Counted from the first letter of the stretch, positions 49,880 through 59,452 are shown. The stretch is 64,000 bases of DNA from Paenibacillus sp. FSL H8-0079 (GCF_037991315.1 NZ_CP150300.1:1736001-1800000); one strand, 5' to 3'. A program made the numbers and translations. Notes: generated by a model from the letters alone, not told the origin.

Positions 49880-50443
49880 TTGGATAACAAAAATAGTTTG
49901 AATCGTCCGAATGCTTGGACGACCTTCGATATGCATCATGGCGACTTACTTGCCAGTAAAGAACTTATCTATGACAAGTGTGGATTTGATTGCTCTCAAC
50001 CACATGAAGAAGAACAAAATGCAGAATATGGGGCATATGTGTTCACCTTAAATTCTCTCTCCATTCGATTCCGTGTGGCCAAAACCACGCCAACCAAGAT
50101 TGGACAGTTTGTTACCCTATGGCAGCGGAGTGAAGATGGATCGACACAGCCATATGACATAGCAGATCCAGCAGATGTGTATGTCATTAGTACGCGCGCA
50201 GGCAGCCACTTTGGTCAGTTTGTATTTCCGAAGCATGTATTGTTACAGCGAGATATCCTATCGGATCAAGGCGAAGGTGGCAAGCGGGCTATACGTGTAT
50301 ATCCGCCCTGGGACAATCCAACAAGTAAGCAGGCTCTCAAAACGCAGCAGTGGCAACTTGAATACTTCCTGGAAGTACCTGTTACCGAACCATTGAACTG
50401 TGATCAAGCCCGGGTACTTTATGGCACCCAGCGATTAAGTTAA
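49880..50443 (+). CDS. MepB-family protein
   Basis: A 187-residue protein with the MepB pattern: YGAYVFTLNSLSIRFRVAKT, TPTKIGQFVTLWQR, and GGKRAIRVYPPWDNPTSKQA near the end. MepB was named from the S. aureus mepRAB locus; its function is unknown. TTG start behind AGGAGAG. It stands alone, without a MepA-like exporter nearby. Confidence 0.85.
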   Translation: MDNKNSLNRPNAWTTFDMHHGDLLASKELIYDKCGFDCSQPHEEEQNAEYGAYVFTLNSLSIRFRVAKTTPTKIGQFVTLWQRSEDGSTQPYDIADPADVYVISTRAGSHFGQFVFPKHVLLQRDILSDQGEGGKRAIRVYPPWDNPTSKQALKTQQWQLEYFLEVPVTEPLNCDQARVLYGTQRLS

Positions 50444-50619
50444 GAGAAACAGTAGTCCAGCATCCCCAGGTTTTTCCCCTCTAAATATCAGCTTTTCATA
50501 GATCTTTCGATATATCTCCTCTATTCGTTATTTCCTAGCAATGAAGCGTGTGGGATGTCCTCCATTTGATAAAAAATAGTGAACGTCAGTCAATTAAATT
50601 ATTTTTTTGAAATTTGTGC

Positions 50620-50650
50620 TTGCCTTAATGTGAACATTAAGCTTTAGGAT
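50620..50650 (+). promoter_or_regulatory. MerR-type promoter with 19-bp spacer
   Basis: TTGCCT (50620-50625), a 19-base spacer and TAGGAT (50645-50650) with the palindrome CTTAATGTGAACATTAAG (50624-50641) inside the spacer: the classic MerR-activated promoter. The genes behind it are decayed. Confidence 0.75.
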
Positions 50651-50679
50651 GTAAAAGAACCGGCCAAATGCTTCCAAAA

Positions 50680-50914
50680 ATGAAAATAAAGGAGGGGTCA
50701 GCATCATGGCTTTCTCGACGGGGATTCAACCATTCCACAACGGAAAGCGATCCTTCACGAATATCAAGAAGAATTACATCGCCGCCAACTTAAAATTGCC
50801 GAAGCCCTTGCAGCGGTGATTAACAAATTGACCATCTATGAAGACATAGAAACAGGCAAGCTTCCTTCAGAAAGCAAGCTGCTAGACCAAATGGAAAGCA
50901 TCGAAAAAGACTAA
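50680..50914 (+). pseudogene. MerR-family regulator remnant
   Basis: A frame reading GFLDGDSTIPQRKAILHEYQ and on to NKLTIYEDIETGKLP is the C-terminal effector part of a MerR regulator of the type paired with aldo/keto reductases. The DNA-binding N-terminus is missing apart from a possible MKIKE start in another frame, implying an internal deletion with frame change. Confidence 0.65.
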
Positions 50915-50939
50915 TATTAACAGATGGAGCGATGAAGAG

Positions 50940-51230
50940 ATGAAGCAAAGATTGCTGGGAAATAGCGATATCGTCGTATCTTCGATTGGACTGGGTGTTA
51001 TGGGCATGTCTCCGGGGATGTACGGGGAAACCAATGACGAGGAGTCAATGAAGAGCATACATCACGCGCTGGATATTGGCGTTACACTCCTAGATCCAGC
51101 AGATGTGTATGGGAATGGTCATATTGAACTGACACCGGATGACTTAGCTCACATTGAAATGGTAAGTCCCAAAAATGAAGTCCATGGAACACGTTATATG
51201 AAAGAAATGATGACTCAGCTTAATGGGTAA
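50940..51230 (+). pseudogene. Aldo/keto reductase with large internal deletion
   Basis: The 96 codons join the true N-terminus (LGNSDIVVSSIGLGVMGMSP, then HHALDIGVTLLDPADVYGNG) directly to the true C-terminus (ELTPDDLAHIE, then VHGTRYMKEMMTQLN), in frame. About 200-230 residues, including the catalytic Lys and His, are missing. The product cannot be an active enzyme. Confidence 0.75.
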
Positions 51231-51241
51231 AGATGTAATAC

Positions 51242-51273
51242 AAAAGAGACTTTCATTCGCGAAAGTCTCTTTT
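51242..51273. terminator. Bidirectional terminator
   Basis: Perfect 13-bp stem AAAAGAGACTTTC/GAAAGTCTCTTTT with a 6-nt loop between convergent transcripts. Confidence 0.85.
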
Positions 51274-51296
51274 ACGCAACGCTTATATTACAACGC

Positions 51297-52331
51297 TTAT
51301 TTCGTAAAGAACGGCAAAGCTTCCTTCAGAATCTCCGCTCCAGACAACGGGCCTTTACCCAAAGCCCATACTTCATCATTTACAACCAGGACGTGGTTGT
51401 TTTTAACCGCGTTGATGGATTGGAAGCTGCTATTGCCCATCCACTTGTCGAGGTCGGCTTGGGCGCCGTAGATGACAAGGTAGTCCGGATTTTCCTGTAC
51501 GAGCGTCTCCAGATCTACATCTGCAACGTCAATCTTGCCCGGCGTTTGTTGCTGATTGGATTTGGTTTCATCGAAGCTGTACTCCGCACCGATATTCTCC
51601 AGCAAAGTAGCAATATAGGACGTTTTCATCCAAATGTAGAAGTTTTTCTCCAGCACTTTAACGACCATGACTTTAGGCGTGCCATTCATTTGAGAATGAG
51701 TTTGCTCAATGTTTTGGTTCAGATCACTCATGACCTGATCATGCTCTTTTTCTTTGCCAAGTAACGTTCCCAGCACAGCGAAGTTTTGTTCCATGTCTCC
51801 ATAACCGTTGGTGTAGAGCGCGATGGTTGGCGCAATTTTCTCCAGGTCATCACGAATGGCTCCATGTACATCGGCATTGGCGATAATCAGATCAGGTTGG
51901 AGTGCAGAGATCACTTCAAGATTGGGCTGCTGGTGATTACCTACAAACGTGTAGTCCTCAACTTTATCTTTCAGATAACCAAGCACTTCCGCATTATAAG
52001 AGCCTGCAATCCCCACAGGAGTAACTCCCAGCGATACTAATTCATCCGTAAAGGAAAAGTGTAGTGCTACGATTTTGTTAGGTGAGCTAGGCAAAGTGGT
52101 TTCTCCCCAGGCACTCTTCACGACAAAAGAGCCATCTGTATTGGATGTAATAGATGGACCGCCTGCTGCATTTGTATCGTTTGCGCCTTGAGCCGACGAA
52201 TTATCAGCAGCAGTTGTTTGCCCGGTATCTTCGGTAACTCCAGCAGTGTTTCCTGCTGTCTGTCCCCCGCAGCCTGCGAGTACTAGTGTCATGATCAGGA
52301 TAAAGCTCCAAAGTAATGATTTACGATTCAT
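51297..52331 (-). CDS. Iron-siderophore ABC transporter binding lipoprotein
   Basis: A 344-residue protein. Start at ATG 52331 behind GGAGGA; the ATG at 52349 lies upstream of that site. Lipobox LAGC (Cys ~21), a Thr/Ala/Asn-rich linker, then a FecB/YfiY-like binding domain with SPNKIVALHFSFTDELVSLG, ISALQPDLIIAN and INAVKNNHVLVVNDEVWALG. Third gene of the operon with the two permeases; it supplies the ferric siderophore. Confidence 0.85.
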   Translation of the reverse strand: MNRKSLLWSFILIMTLVLAGCGGQTAGNTAGVTEDTGQTTAADNSSAQGANDTNAAGGPSITSNTDGSFVVKSAWGETTLPSSPNKIVALHFSFTDELVSLGVTPVGIAGSYNAEVLGYLKDKVEDYTFVGNHQQPNLEVISALQPDLIIANADVHGAIRDDLEKIAPTIALYTNGYGDMEQNFAVLGTLLGKEKEHDQVMSDLNQNIEQTHSQMNGTPKVMVVKVLEKNFYIWMKTSYIATLLENIGAEYSFDETKSNQQQTPGKIDVADVDLETLVQENPDYLVIYGAQADLDKWMGNSSFQSINAVKNNHVLVVNDEVWALGKGPLSGAEILKEALPFFTK

Positions 52332-52355
52332 TGTGTATGAGTCCTCCATGTGTAA

Positions 52356-53357
52356 TTATTTCTTCTTTCCTTGCTTGATGATCAGGTATACAAAATAAGG
52401 TGCGCCGATTAACGATGTAATGATGCCGACCGGAATCTCCATCGGTGGTACGAGAACACGGCCGATGAGATCTCCCAGCATGACGAGTAACGCACCCAGA
52501 GCTGCGGTAAATGGCAGTGAACGGATGAAGTTCTCACCCACCAGCTTGTGAGACAGATGTGGAATGATCAGTCCAACGAAGCTGAGATTACCCGATATGC
52601 TGGCAGCGCTTGCGGACAAGGCCAATGCCACGATTAGCAGTGATGTGCGGACAGTACGAATTCGGGTGCCTAATGAGACAAGCACGGATTCATCGAGCTT
52701 CAACACATTCAGGTATCGCACGAGCAGCATGGCGGCTACGAGTCCCGCAACCGTCCAAGGCCATAACAGCTCGGCATGCTGCAAATTACGTGCGTAAAGA
52801 CTGCCCTTGAGCCAGACCAGTGCCTGACTGGAGCTCATGGCGTATTTGACGATCAACATTTTAATAACGGCCTGTAATGCCGAACTAACGGCAATTCCCA
52901 CGAGCGCGAGCCGAATCATGGAACTGCCCTGACGCTGATAAGCCAAAAGGAAAATAATCAGGCTTGCCGCCACGGAACCCGCCATGGAATAAAACGGAAG
53001 CCAGATCGCCGGTGTTAATGGTGCGAGCAGAATGACGACGACCGTGACAAGTCCGCCACCCGCTGTTGCGCCTATGACGTCAGGGGATGCAAGTGGATTA
53101 CGAAGTACCGTTTGCAAAATGGCTCCCGCCACAGAGGCAGAAATCCCTACGAGAATGGCACAGAGGACGCGTGGTAAACGAAGTTCGTAGATGGTACCTG
53201 AATGAGCCTGGAACTGGGCTATAATCTGGCTGAATGTGACGGGGGTAGCCCCGAAACGTAACGATAGAATAAATACCAATACGATCATGACCAGGACTGT
53301 TGTCATTAGAACCGGATAACTATTGCTACGTAAGGTTAGACTTCTCAAACTTTTCAT
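52356..53357 (-). CDS. FecCD-type siderophore permease
   Basis: A 333-residue permease with about nine to ten membrane helices. It contains LRLPRVLCAILVGISASVAG and the FVGLIIPHLSHKLVG segment typical of FecCD/BtuC. Overlaps the upstream permease gene by four bases (translational coupling). Works as a heterodimer with it. Confidence 0.9.
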   Translation of the reverse strand: MKSLRSLTLRSNSYPVLMTTVLVMIVLVFILSLRFGATPVTFSQIIAQFQAHSGTIYELRLPRVLCAILVGISASVAGAILQTVLRNPLASPDVIGATAGGGLVTVVVILLAPLTPAIWLPFYSMAGSVAASLIIFLLAYQRQGSSMIRLALVGIAVSSALQAVIKMLIVKYAMSSSQALVWLKGSLYARNLQHAELLWPWTVAGLVAAMLLVRYLNVLKLDESVLVSLGTRIRTVRTSLLIVALALSASAASISGNLSFVGLIIPHLSHKLVGENFIRSLPFTAALGALLVMLGDLIGRVLVPPMEIPVGIITSLIGAPYFVYLIIKQGKKK

Positions 53358-54403
53358 GAATTCTTCCTCCCACGCATGCGCATAAGGACAATGAAGAATG
53401 GTGCTCCAATGAACGCTGTGATTAGTCCTACAGGTGATTCCAGCGGGTAGAAAAGCATGCGTCCAATCAAGTCAGCGTATACCAGTAGAACGCTGCCCGT
53501 AAGCGCTGCAAGAGGTACAATAATTCGGTAATTAATACCGACTAGAGTCCGAATAATATGTACCGCCATCAAACCGATGAACCCAATCGGTCCGCATACA
53601 GCGGTTGCTGCACCTACCAGTACGATAATGCCAACCATGATTCCGGTTCGAATGACCGTTAACCGCTGTCCCACGGAGATGGCTGTATCTTCACCCATGG
53701 ATAACACATTCAATTGGCCTGCGAACAAGCAGCAAACGATGCATACAGGCACAAGAGTGAATAGGGAGAAGATCACATCGTCCCAGGACATGCCAGACAG
53801 ATCTCCAGCCATCCAACGAAGAAGCTGATACAGGTCCGTGTCATGGAAGATGATCAGAGTAGTGGTCATCGAACTGAAGAACAGACTGTTGACGAGTCCG
53901 GTTAGCACCACGCTGCTGGAACTGAACCGACTGCGTAAGCTGAGTACATAGATCAATATGCCGCTAAGCGCTGTTCCCAGCATGGAAGCTGTAACGGTGA
54001 AGAAACGGAACGTCTGGAACTGGAGCAGCACCATCAGCACAGCTATAGCCATATTGGCGCCCTGATTAATCCCCATGACTTCCGGATCGGCTAGATCATT
54101 CGATGTTAGCGACTGTAACAGACAACCAGCTATGCCAAGCGCAGCGCCAACGAGAGCTGCCGTTATAATCCGTGGTAGACGAATCGTCGTTATGGAACGG
54201 ATCAGTGATTCGTTATCATACCAGCCAAACCAGTTGAACAGGATGGGGTCTTTACGACTGGGTTGCAGATGAAATATCATGGCCAGATAACACCCGCACA
54301 GAAGAAGGACAACTAACGTCAGACTGATCCAACCTTTTTTTGACATAGCAAAGCGCTTCCGAGCAGAAGAGGAACGAGATGAGTTATGAAGTGAAAGAAA
54401 CAT
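53354..54403 (-). CDS. FecCD-type siderophore permease
   Basis: A 349-residue permease, first gene of the operon. It has IRLPRIITAALVGAALGIAG and GPIGFIGLMAVHIIRTLVG, and an N-terminal Ser/Arg-rich cytoplasmic leader. A Fur box lies ~35 bases upstream. No ATPase gene follows in the operon, so a YusV/FhuC-type ATPase from elsewhere is required. Confidence 0.9.
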   Translation of the reverse strand: MFLSLHNSSRSSSARKRFAMSKKGWISLTLVVLLLCGCYLAMIFHLQPSRKDPILFNWFGWYDNESLIRSITTIRLPRIITAALVGAALGIAGCLLQSLTSNDLADPEVMGINQGANMAIAVLMVLLQFQTFRFFTVTASMLGTALSGILIYVLSLRSRFSSSSVVLTGLVNSLFFSSMTTTLIIFHDTDLYQLLRWMAGDLSGMSWDDVIFSLFTLVPVCIVCCLFAGQLNVLSMGEDTAISVGQRLTVIRTGIMVGIIVLVGAATAVCGPIGFIGLMAVHIIRTLVGINYRIIVPLAALTGSVLLVYADLIGRMLFYPLESPVGLITAFIGAPFFIVLMRMRGRKNS

Positions 54404-54437
54404 GCTGGATTACCTTCATCCCCTTTTTGCGTTTTTA

Positions 54438-54460
54438 ATGAAAATGATTATCATTGTTGC
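54438..54460. promoter_or_regulatory. Fur box between siderophore operon and two-component genes
   Basis: TGAAAATGATTATCATTGTT is a near-perfect Fur site (inner 15: TGAAAATGATTATCA). TATAAT (54461-54466) stands next to it on the + strand, so Fur might affect both the leftward operon and the rightward response regulator gene. Confidence 0.8.
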
Positions 54461-54508
54461 TATAATACATAACAGTTGTGTGATTCATGTGTTTTTAGGA
54501 GGAAAATT

Positions 54509-55189
54509 GTGAGACGTTCCGTTTTATTAATAGAAGACGAGGAATCCATTCGTGAACTGGTAAGCGATTATTTTACGCAATCCTCTTGGGATGTGATCGA
54601 AGCAGCTAACGGGGAAGAGGCACTGGAGTTATTTGAAACCGGTCCAGCGGATCTCGTTATTGTTGATCTGATGATTCCGAAGGTGAGTGGCTGGAATGTG
54701 TGTCGTCAGATTCGCTCACGATCCACCGTGCCCATCATCATCCTTACTGCCAAATCAGAGGAAGAGAATAAATTGCTTGGCTTTGAACTCGGAGCTGATG
54801 ATTATGTGACCAAGCCTTTTAGCCCGAGAGTACTGGTTGCCCGTGCAGAGACACTCATGAAACGTGTGGACAACACAGTGGGACAGGAAGATCCGATGAT
54901 CACATTTGGCAATACGGTGGTCTACGAAAGAAAACGTATGGTTGAGTTAAACGGCCAGCCTGTCGATCTGTCTTATAAAGAATATGATGTGCTGCTGCAT
55001 CTGCTGAAACATAAAAACTTCCCGTTAACGCGTGAACATCTGTTAAATCAGGTATGGGGAGTGGACTATTTTGGTGATTCCCGCGTGGTAGATACGCATA
55101 TTAAAAACCTGCGGAAAAAACTGGAGGCAGATGCTCGTTACATCCGGACCGTGTTTCGCATCGGTTACAAGTTTGAGGTCGAATCATGA
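54509..55189 (+). CDS. OmpR/PhoB-type response regulator
   Basis: A 226-residue protein. Start GTG 54509 behind AGGAGGA (a longer frame to 54476 crosses this site). Receiver domain with DEE, the phospho-acceptor Asp in LVIVDLMIPKVSG and Lys in VTKPFSP, then a winged-helix domain with REHLLNQVWGVDYFGDSRVV. Shares the ATGA overlap with the downstream kinase gene. The adjacent Fur box suggests a link to iron or envelope stress, not proven. Confidence 0.9.
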   Translation: MRRSVLLIEDEESIRELVSDYFTQSSWDVIEAANGEEALELFETGPADLVIVDLMIPKVSGWNVCRQIRSRSTVPIIILTAKSEEENKLLGFELGADDYVTKPFSPRVLVARAETLMKRVDNTVGQEDPMITFGNTVVYERKRMVELNGQPVDLSYKEYDVLLHLLKHKNFPLTREHLLNQVWGVDYFGDSRVVDTHIKNLRKKLEADARYIRTVFRIGYKFEVES

Positions 55190-56958
55190 AACCCAGAGGT
55201 ATTGTATTTAAGCTTTTTGTTGCGAACCTGATCTTTTATATCGTCTTTTTCGCGGCTGTTGTGGCAGGGCATTTCTGGTTCTTTGAACGTTTTTACGAGC
55301 ATGAGCGAACGTCAGATCTAGGGAAAAAGTTAGCTTCATTCGCTTCAGATTACACCCAGCAGAAATGGGTTGCTGAGAAAACACCAACGGTTATGGGGAG
55401 TTTTATTACACAGAATCATGTGCAGATGGCGATTCTAAGTAAGGATGGAGAGGTGCGTTATGATAATCCTTTCCGTATTCAAATACATACAGACACAGGA
55501 CAACCGTTGTCTATTGCGGTCTCCTTCTTTCCGGACATCTCTTCCTTAACGGCGTATGGCTTGCAGCCTGGTGACCGTATAACCGTGCAAGGAGAATACT
55601 ATGCGGAGCAAGGGCACTCGTTATTCTCCCCCTATGTTATTCACAAGAAGGGCTCCCCAGCAGTGGGAACACTTCCGAATAATGCGAATAAAGATCGTGT
55701 GATCGAGTTAAACGGAACGATTGACTCGTTATTACTCCCGGCAGCGGGGCAGTGGAATAACCGGGAAGGCATTATGGCAGCTGCACTGAAGGTGTGGTTT
55801 CCTTTGCCACAAGAATATAACGATCAGGTGAACCGGGGGGAAGCCATCCATATTGAGTGGAAAGAACCGGTCAGCGGAGTGCACAATCTCGTGTTTGTGC
55901 AGCCGATTCTGCGCAATGGTGAGGTGGTCGAGTACCTATTTGCCTTAACCCCGTTAACACAGCTTGGCGAGGCATTTGGCGCACTGGAGGTATATTATGC
56001 TTTCTTCAGTATTACGGGAGGATTGTTGCTCATTGTGGTTCTTTCGTTTTTATTCTCCAAATTGGTCTCACGTCCGCTCTTGGAGTTGAATCGCAACGCA
56101 GCACGAATGGCGAAGCTCGATTTCTCGGCGATTTCATCTATTCATAGCAAGGATGAGCTGGGGAGTCTCTCAGAAAGCTTAGTCAGTCTTTCTTCCAATC
56201 TGGATCGTACCTTGAAGGAGCTTCAATTGACCAATGAGAAGTTGGTGCTGGAGATGGAATACAAGAGCAGGATGGAAGAGCTGCAAAAGCGCTTTGTTTC
56301 CGATGCTTCTCATGAGCTGAAGACACCGATTAGTGTTGTTAAAGGGTATGCCGAGGGACTTCTGGATCAGATTGCTGAAAATAAAAGAGAGCGTTATATC
56401 CGTACGATTTTAAGAGAAGCGGATCGGATGGAGAAGCTGGTGCTGGACATGCTGGAGCTTACTCGGCTTGAAGCTGGAGCGGTGAAGTTGCATCAAGCGT
56501 TGTTCCCAGTGGACCAGCTCGCATTAGAGTCCGTGGAGAAGATGGAGCAACTCGCCAAGGCCAAACAAATGCAGATTCAGATTCAAGGAGATCGGAACAT
56601 ACATGCTTGGGCTGACGCAGAAAAAATAGAGCAGGTGCTCCTTAATTACTTGAGTAACGCCATTCGAAATGGTGCCAAAGGAAACATCATTCAGATGCAT
56701 ATCCAGTATGATATAGAGAAAGACCAAGTCTGCATTGCTGTAGAAAATGAAGGGCCCACGATTGCAGAGAGTGAGTTATCCCTGATATGGGATCGTTTCT
56801 ATCGAGAGGAAGATGCTCGCAGCCGTCAAGCCGGGGGAACTGGACTGGGGCTGTCCATCGTGAAGGAAATCATGCAGCTGCATGAGCAAGCTTATGGTGT
56901 GATGAACACGCCGAGCGGGGTCAAGTTTTATTTTACACTGGATGTCCCAAGAGAGTAG
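55186..56958 (+). CDS. Sensor histidine kinase
   Basis: A 590-residue kinase with two membrane helices (~10-30 and ~270-290) around a ~240-residue extracellular sensor. It continues with HAMP (SRPLLELNRNAARMAKLDF), HisKA with phospho-acceptor in SDASHELKTPISVVKGYAEG, and HATPase with NYLSNAIRNGAKG and GGTGLGLSIVKEI. Cognate of the preceding regulator by overlap of four bases. Confidence 0.9.
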   Translation: MKPRGIVFKLFVANLIFYIVFFAAVVAGHFWFFERFYEHERTSDLGKKLASFASDYTQQKWVAEKTPTVMGSFITQNHVQMAILSKDGEVRYDNPFRIQIHTDTGQPLSIAVSFFPDISSLTAYGLQPGDRITVQGEYYAEQGHSLFSPYVIHKKGSPAVGTLPNNANKDRVIELNGTIDSLLLPAAGQWNNREGIMAAALKVWFPLPQEYNDQVNRGEAIHIEWKEPVSGVHNLVFVQPILRNGEVVEYLFALTPLTQLGEAFGALEVYYAFFSITGGLLLIVVLSFLFSKLVSRPLLELNRNAARMAKLDFSAISSIHSKDELGSLSESLVSLSSNLDRTLKELQLTNEKLVLEMEYKSRMEELQKRFVSDASHELKTPISVVKGYAEGLLDQIAENKRERYIRTILREADRMEKLVLDMLELTRLEAGAVKLHQALFPVDQLALESVEKMEQLAKAKQMQIQIQGDRNIHAWADAEKIEQVLLNYLSNAIRNGAKGNIIQMHIQYDIEKDQVCIAVENEGPTIAESELSLIWDRFYREEDARSRQAGGTGLGLSIVKEIMQLHEQAYGVMNTPSGVKFYFTLDVPRE

Positions 56959-57000
56959 CAGAAGAGCCAACACTATGAGTATGGATGTAGGAGTGTGGTC

Positions 57001-57381
57001 ATGATCGTATTGACGTCAGCAATCGTGTTCATCGTCCTGATTCTGATCGTGATTCTCTTTCAGATTGCATTGGCTGCGGGTGTGCCCTGGGGAGAGTACG
57101 CCATGGGTGGGAAGTTTCCCGGGAAATACCCCATTTCTATGCGTTTTGCCTGCATATTTCAGATCGCGATTTTGGCATTCATGGGTATCATTGTTCTGAG
57201 TAAATCAGGCTTACTTTTACCACGATGGTCTTCGTTCTCAGATATAGCGATTTGGTGTGTCGTTGGTTATTTGGTGCTGGGGACCATATTGAATCTGATC
57301 ACGAGAAGTGTATGGGAACGAAGGATTTGGGCGCCCGTAACGTTGTTGATGCTGGTAAGTAGTGTAATAGTAGCTATGTGA
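57001..57381 (+). CDS. Hypothetical four-TM membrane protein
   Basis: A 126-residue protein with four helices and the loop GVPWGEYAMGGKFPGKYP after the first. The pattern is seen in many uncharacterised Firmicute membrane proteins. ATG 57001 lies ten bases after AGGAG. 42 bases behind the kinase gene, so possibly co-transcribed. Confidence 0.65.
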   Translation: MIVLTSAIVFIVLILIVILFQIALAAGVPWGEYAMGGKFPGKYPISMRFACIFQIAILAFMGIIVLSKSGLLLPRWSSFSDIAIWCVVGYLVLGTILNLITRSVWERRIWAPVTLLMLVSSVIVAM

Positions 57382-57464
57382 TAACAGTGGAAAGAAAATG
57401 AAATGAACAACATAGAGCCCTGGCATGTATGCCCAAGGGCTATTTCATAGTGGACTGTCGTCAT

Positions 57465-57603
57465 TTATACTAATGGGAGTTTCGTCCATATACTTCTGGA
57501 TTTAATAGGGGCATCTACAGGATAAGACAGGTAGGTGGATTCATCAAACAGTGGTTGCACGAGCAGCTCCAGCTGTTCCTCTTGTGTCAGTTGTGGAGAT
57601 TAA
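57465..57603 (-). pseudogene. C-terminal gene remnant on the minus strand
   Basis: A minus-strand frame of ~45 codons reads PQLTQEEQLELLVQPLFDES and ends KSRSIWTKLPLV then stop. No start or upstream coding continues beyond 57603. It looks like the tail of a deleted gene. The remainder of the gap 57382-57690 holds only a weak GCCCT/AGGGC hairpin near 57417. Confidence 0.35.
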
Positions 57604-57690
57604 CTGTAGGAGGTAAGGTATGCCGGGGAATTTGCAATCTGGACTGAAACGGATGAAAACGAATAGGAGTGGAAAAGAGGGCTGAGTACG

Positions 57691-58218
57691 GTGAATAGTA
57701 TATCAATGCCACGGCAACTTGACCTTATGTTTGAATCAATACGCATGACTAACGGATTAACGTCAGTTTTTTTAGAGGTGCTTACGATCAGTGGGTCAAT
57801 GTTAGCCAAGTCGAATCGGGAGAGAGAAATGACGATCTGGCTGGCACAGCGAGATCAGTCTGTCGTGGGGATCGGTACGGTTGGTTTCGATATTGATGAG
57901 ATGCCATGGACTATAGACACCTTTGATGAAGAAAAAGAGTTTATGCTGCGCATGATTACCACTGCAATCACCGAAGCAGGGTGGAAGAAATTAAGTTATG
58001 AACCACGTAAAGACTGGGTCATACAATGTTTGGAGCAGTTTAGGGTGATGATTTATGCCTTCGAGAAATATAATGTTAATCTGGATCATTATCTGCAATG
58101 GTCTGAGATTGAAGAGGATGATGATCAACCAACTATTCCGAGAGGGTACCCTAAATGTGGAAAACATGAAACGTATTTGTCATGCCATGGCTGCATTTTA
58201 TGTAACAATGAAAGTTAG
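57691..58218 (+). CDS. Hypothetical protein with Cys-rich C-terminus
   Basis: A 175-residue protein. The first 150 residues are alpha/beta without known motifs (FDIDEMPWTIDTFDEEKEFM). The end carries PKCGKHETYLSCHGCILCNN, four Cys plus His, likely a zinc site. GTG or ATG starts are close together. It lies 16 bases before the ATP-grasp gene. Confidence 0.5.
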   Translation: MNSISMPRQLDLMFESIRMTNGLTSVFLEVLTISGSMLAKSNREREMTIWLAQRDQSVVGIGTVGFDIDEMPWTIDTFDEEKEFMLRMITTAITEAGWKKLSYEPRKDWVIQCLEQFRVMIYAFEKYNVNLDHYLQWSEIEEDDDQPTIPRGYPKCGKHETYLSCHGCILCNNES

Positions 58219-58234
58219 TGAGGAGGAGAATCCG

Positions 58235-58975
58235 ATGAGAGCCTATATACAAACAAATAACAATGGAGACTTCTATAATGTCAATGCTTTTATTGCTAAT
58301 GAAGGCTTTAGTTCATTGGGTTGGGAAACCATTAAGTTTTTTGATTTACGAGAGATCCAGGATAATAGCCCCGAAAGCCTACTGGTGGGAGGCATAGGCA
58401 ATGTAAGAAAGCGTCTAGAACAATTAGGATGTGGAAGAACACAAGGAGAAATAGATTATCCAAACGTCTTAGCAGGTTACCTGGGAAGAAAAGTGTGGAG
58501 TACAACGATTAATGAACTTTTTCAAGATAAAGAAAGTTGGAATGTGTTCATCAAACCAAAGGATACGACCAAAAAGTTTGCAGGAACAGTGGTGAAAGAA
58601 TACATCGATTTTATTGGACTTGTGGTGGAGAATGAGGATACTAGCGTATGGTGTTCTGAGATTGTCGATTTCAAAACAGAGTGGCGCTGTTTTGTTCGTT
58701 ACGGAGAAATTCTCGATATCAGGCGCTATAAAGGGGTATGGGATTCAACGTTGGATGCTAGCGTTATCGAAAAAGCAATTAGCGATTTTAAGGATGCACC
58801 GGCTGCATATGGAATGGATTTTGGCGTGGATCAAGAAGGAAATATGAAACTGGTAGAGATCAATGATGGCCATTCTCTAGGAACCTATGGAATCAGTCCA
58901 GTAAACTATGCGAAATTCCTCTCAGCAAGATGGTCAGAATTAACGAGAACCACAGATTATCTAAGAACTTTATAG
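58235..58975 (+). CDS. ATP-grasp domain protein (DUF4343-like)
   Basis: A 246-residue protein with start ATG 58235 behind GAGGAGGAG; a longer frame from 58055 overlaps the upstream gene. Residues NVFIKPKDTTKKFAGTVV, EWRCFVRYGEILDIRRYKGV and the metal-binding end MKLVEINDGHSLGTYGI fit an ATP-grasp ligase fold of the DUF4343 type. The acceptor substrate is unknown. Confidence 0.75.
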   Translation: MRAYIQTNNNGDFYNVNAFIANEGFSSLGWETIKFFDLREIQDNSPESLLVGGIGNVRKRLEQLGCGRTQGEIDYPNVLAGYLGRKVWSTTINELFQDKESWNVFIKPKDTTKKFAGTVVKEYIDFIGLVVENEDTSVWCSEIVDFKTEWRCFVRYGEILDIRRYKGVWDSTLDASVIEKAISDFKDAPAAYGMDFGVDQEGNMKLVEINDGHSLGTYGISPVNYAKFLSARWSELTRTTDYLRTL

Positions 58976-59006
58976 ACAAATAGAAATTGCCGGAAAGGAA
59001 GAGCAC

Positions 59007-59366
59007 ATGCGAAGCAACAAATTCACACCGTATTTAAGTTTCATAGGTTTTGGATTAGTCATTCTGACCTTAAGCGTGAATGTAAGCTTTAAGCTAGGAA
59101 TTGAGAAAGGTTTGGATGAAGGTTCCCTTATGCTATTGTCAGTTGCTAATGCAGTGTTACTGGTATATCCATTGGCATGGGGAGTATTTGCTATACTTGA
59201 GTTCTACATGTTATGGAAAGAAAAACAAAAGATGAAGTCCAAGCTGGAACACGGAAAAATGAACAAAGAAGATTTCTTAGATCAGATCAAGAAAGTTAAG
59301 ACCAGCTTGGGAATCAACATCAGTTATATTGTGATTCTGATGTTTCAGCTGGATACGTCATTATAA
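59007..59366 (+). CDS. Small membrane protein, frameshifted C-terminus
   Basis: A 119-residue paralogue of the 46461 gene. Close to the end, one base is missing relative to that copy, so the frame ends in FQLDTSL. The correct end (GYVIINWDEVDV then stop) is still readable in another frame through 59388. Likely a recently damaged gene, perhaps still functional as three helices remain. Confidence 0.55.
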   Translation: MRSNKFTPYLSFIGFGLVILTLSVNVSFKLGIEKGLDEGSLMLLSVANAVLLVYPLAWGVFAILEFYMLWKEKQKMKSKLEHGKMNKEDFLDQIKKVKTSLGINISYIVILMFQLDTSL

Positions 59367-59452
59367 ACTGGGACGAGGTTGATGTTTAGTCTTCTGACCG
59401 ACCTCTCCTGATTTTGAATAGAGACATACATAACCTTTAGGAGGAATATTCA

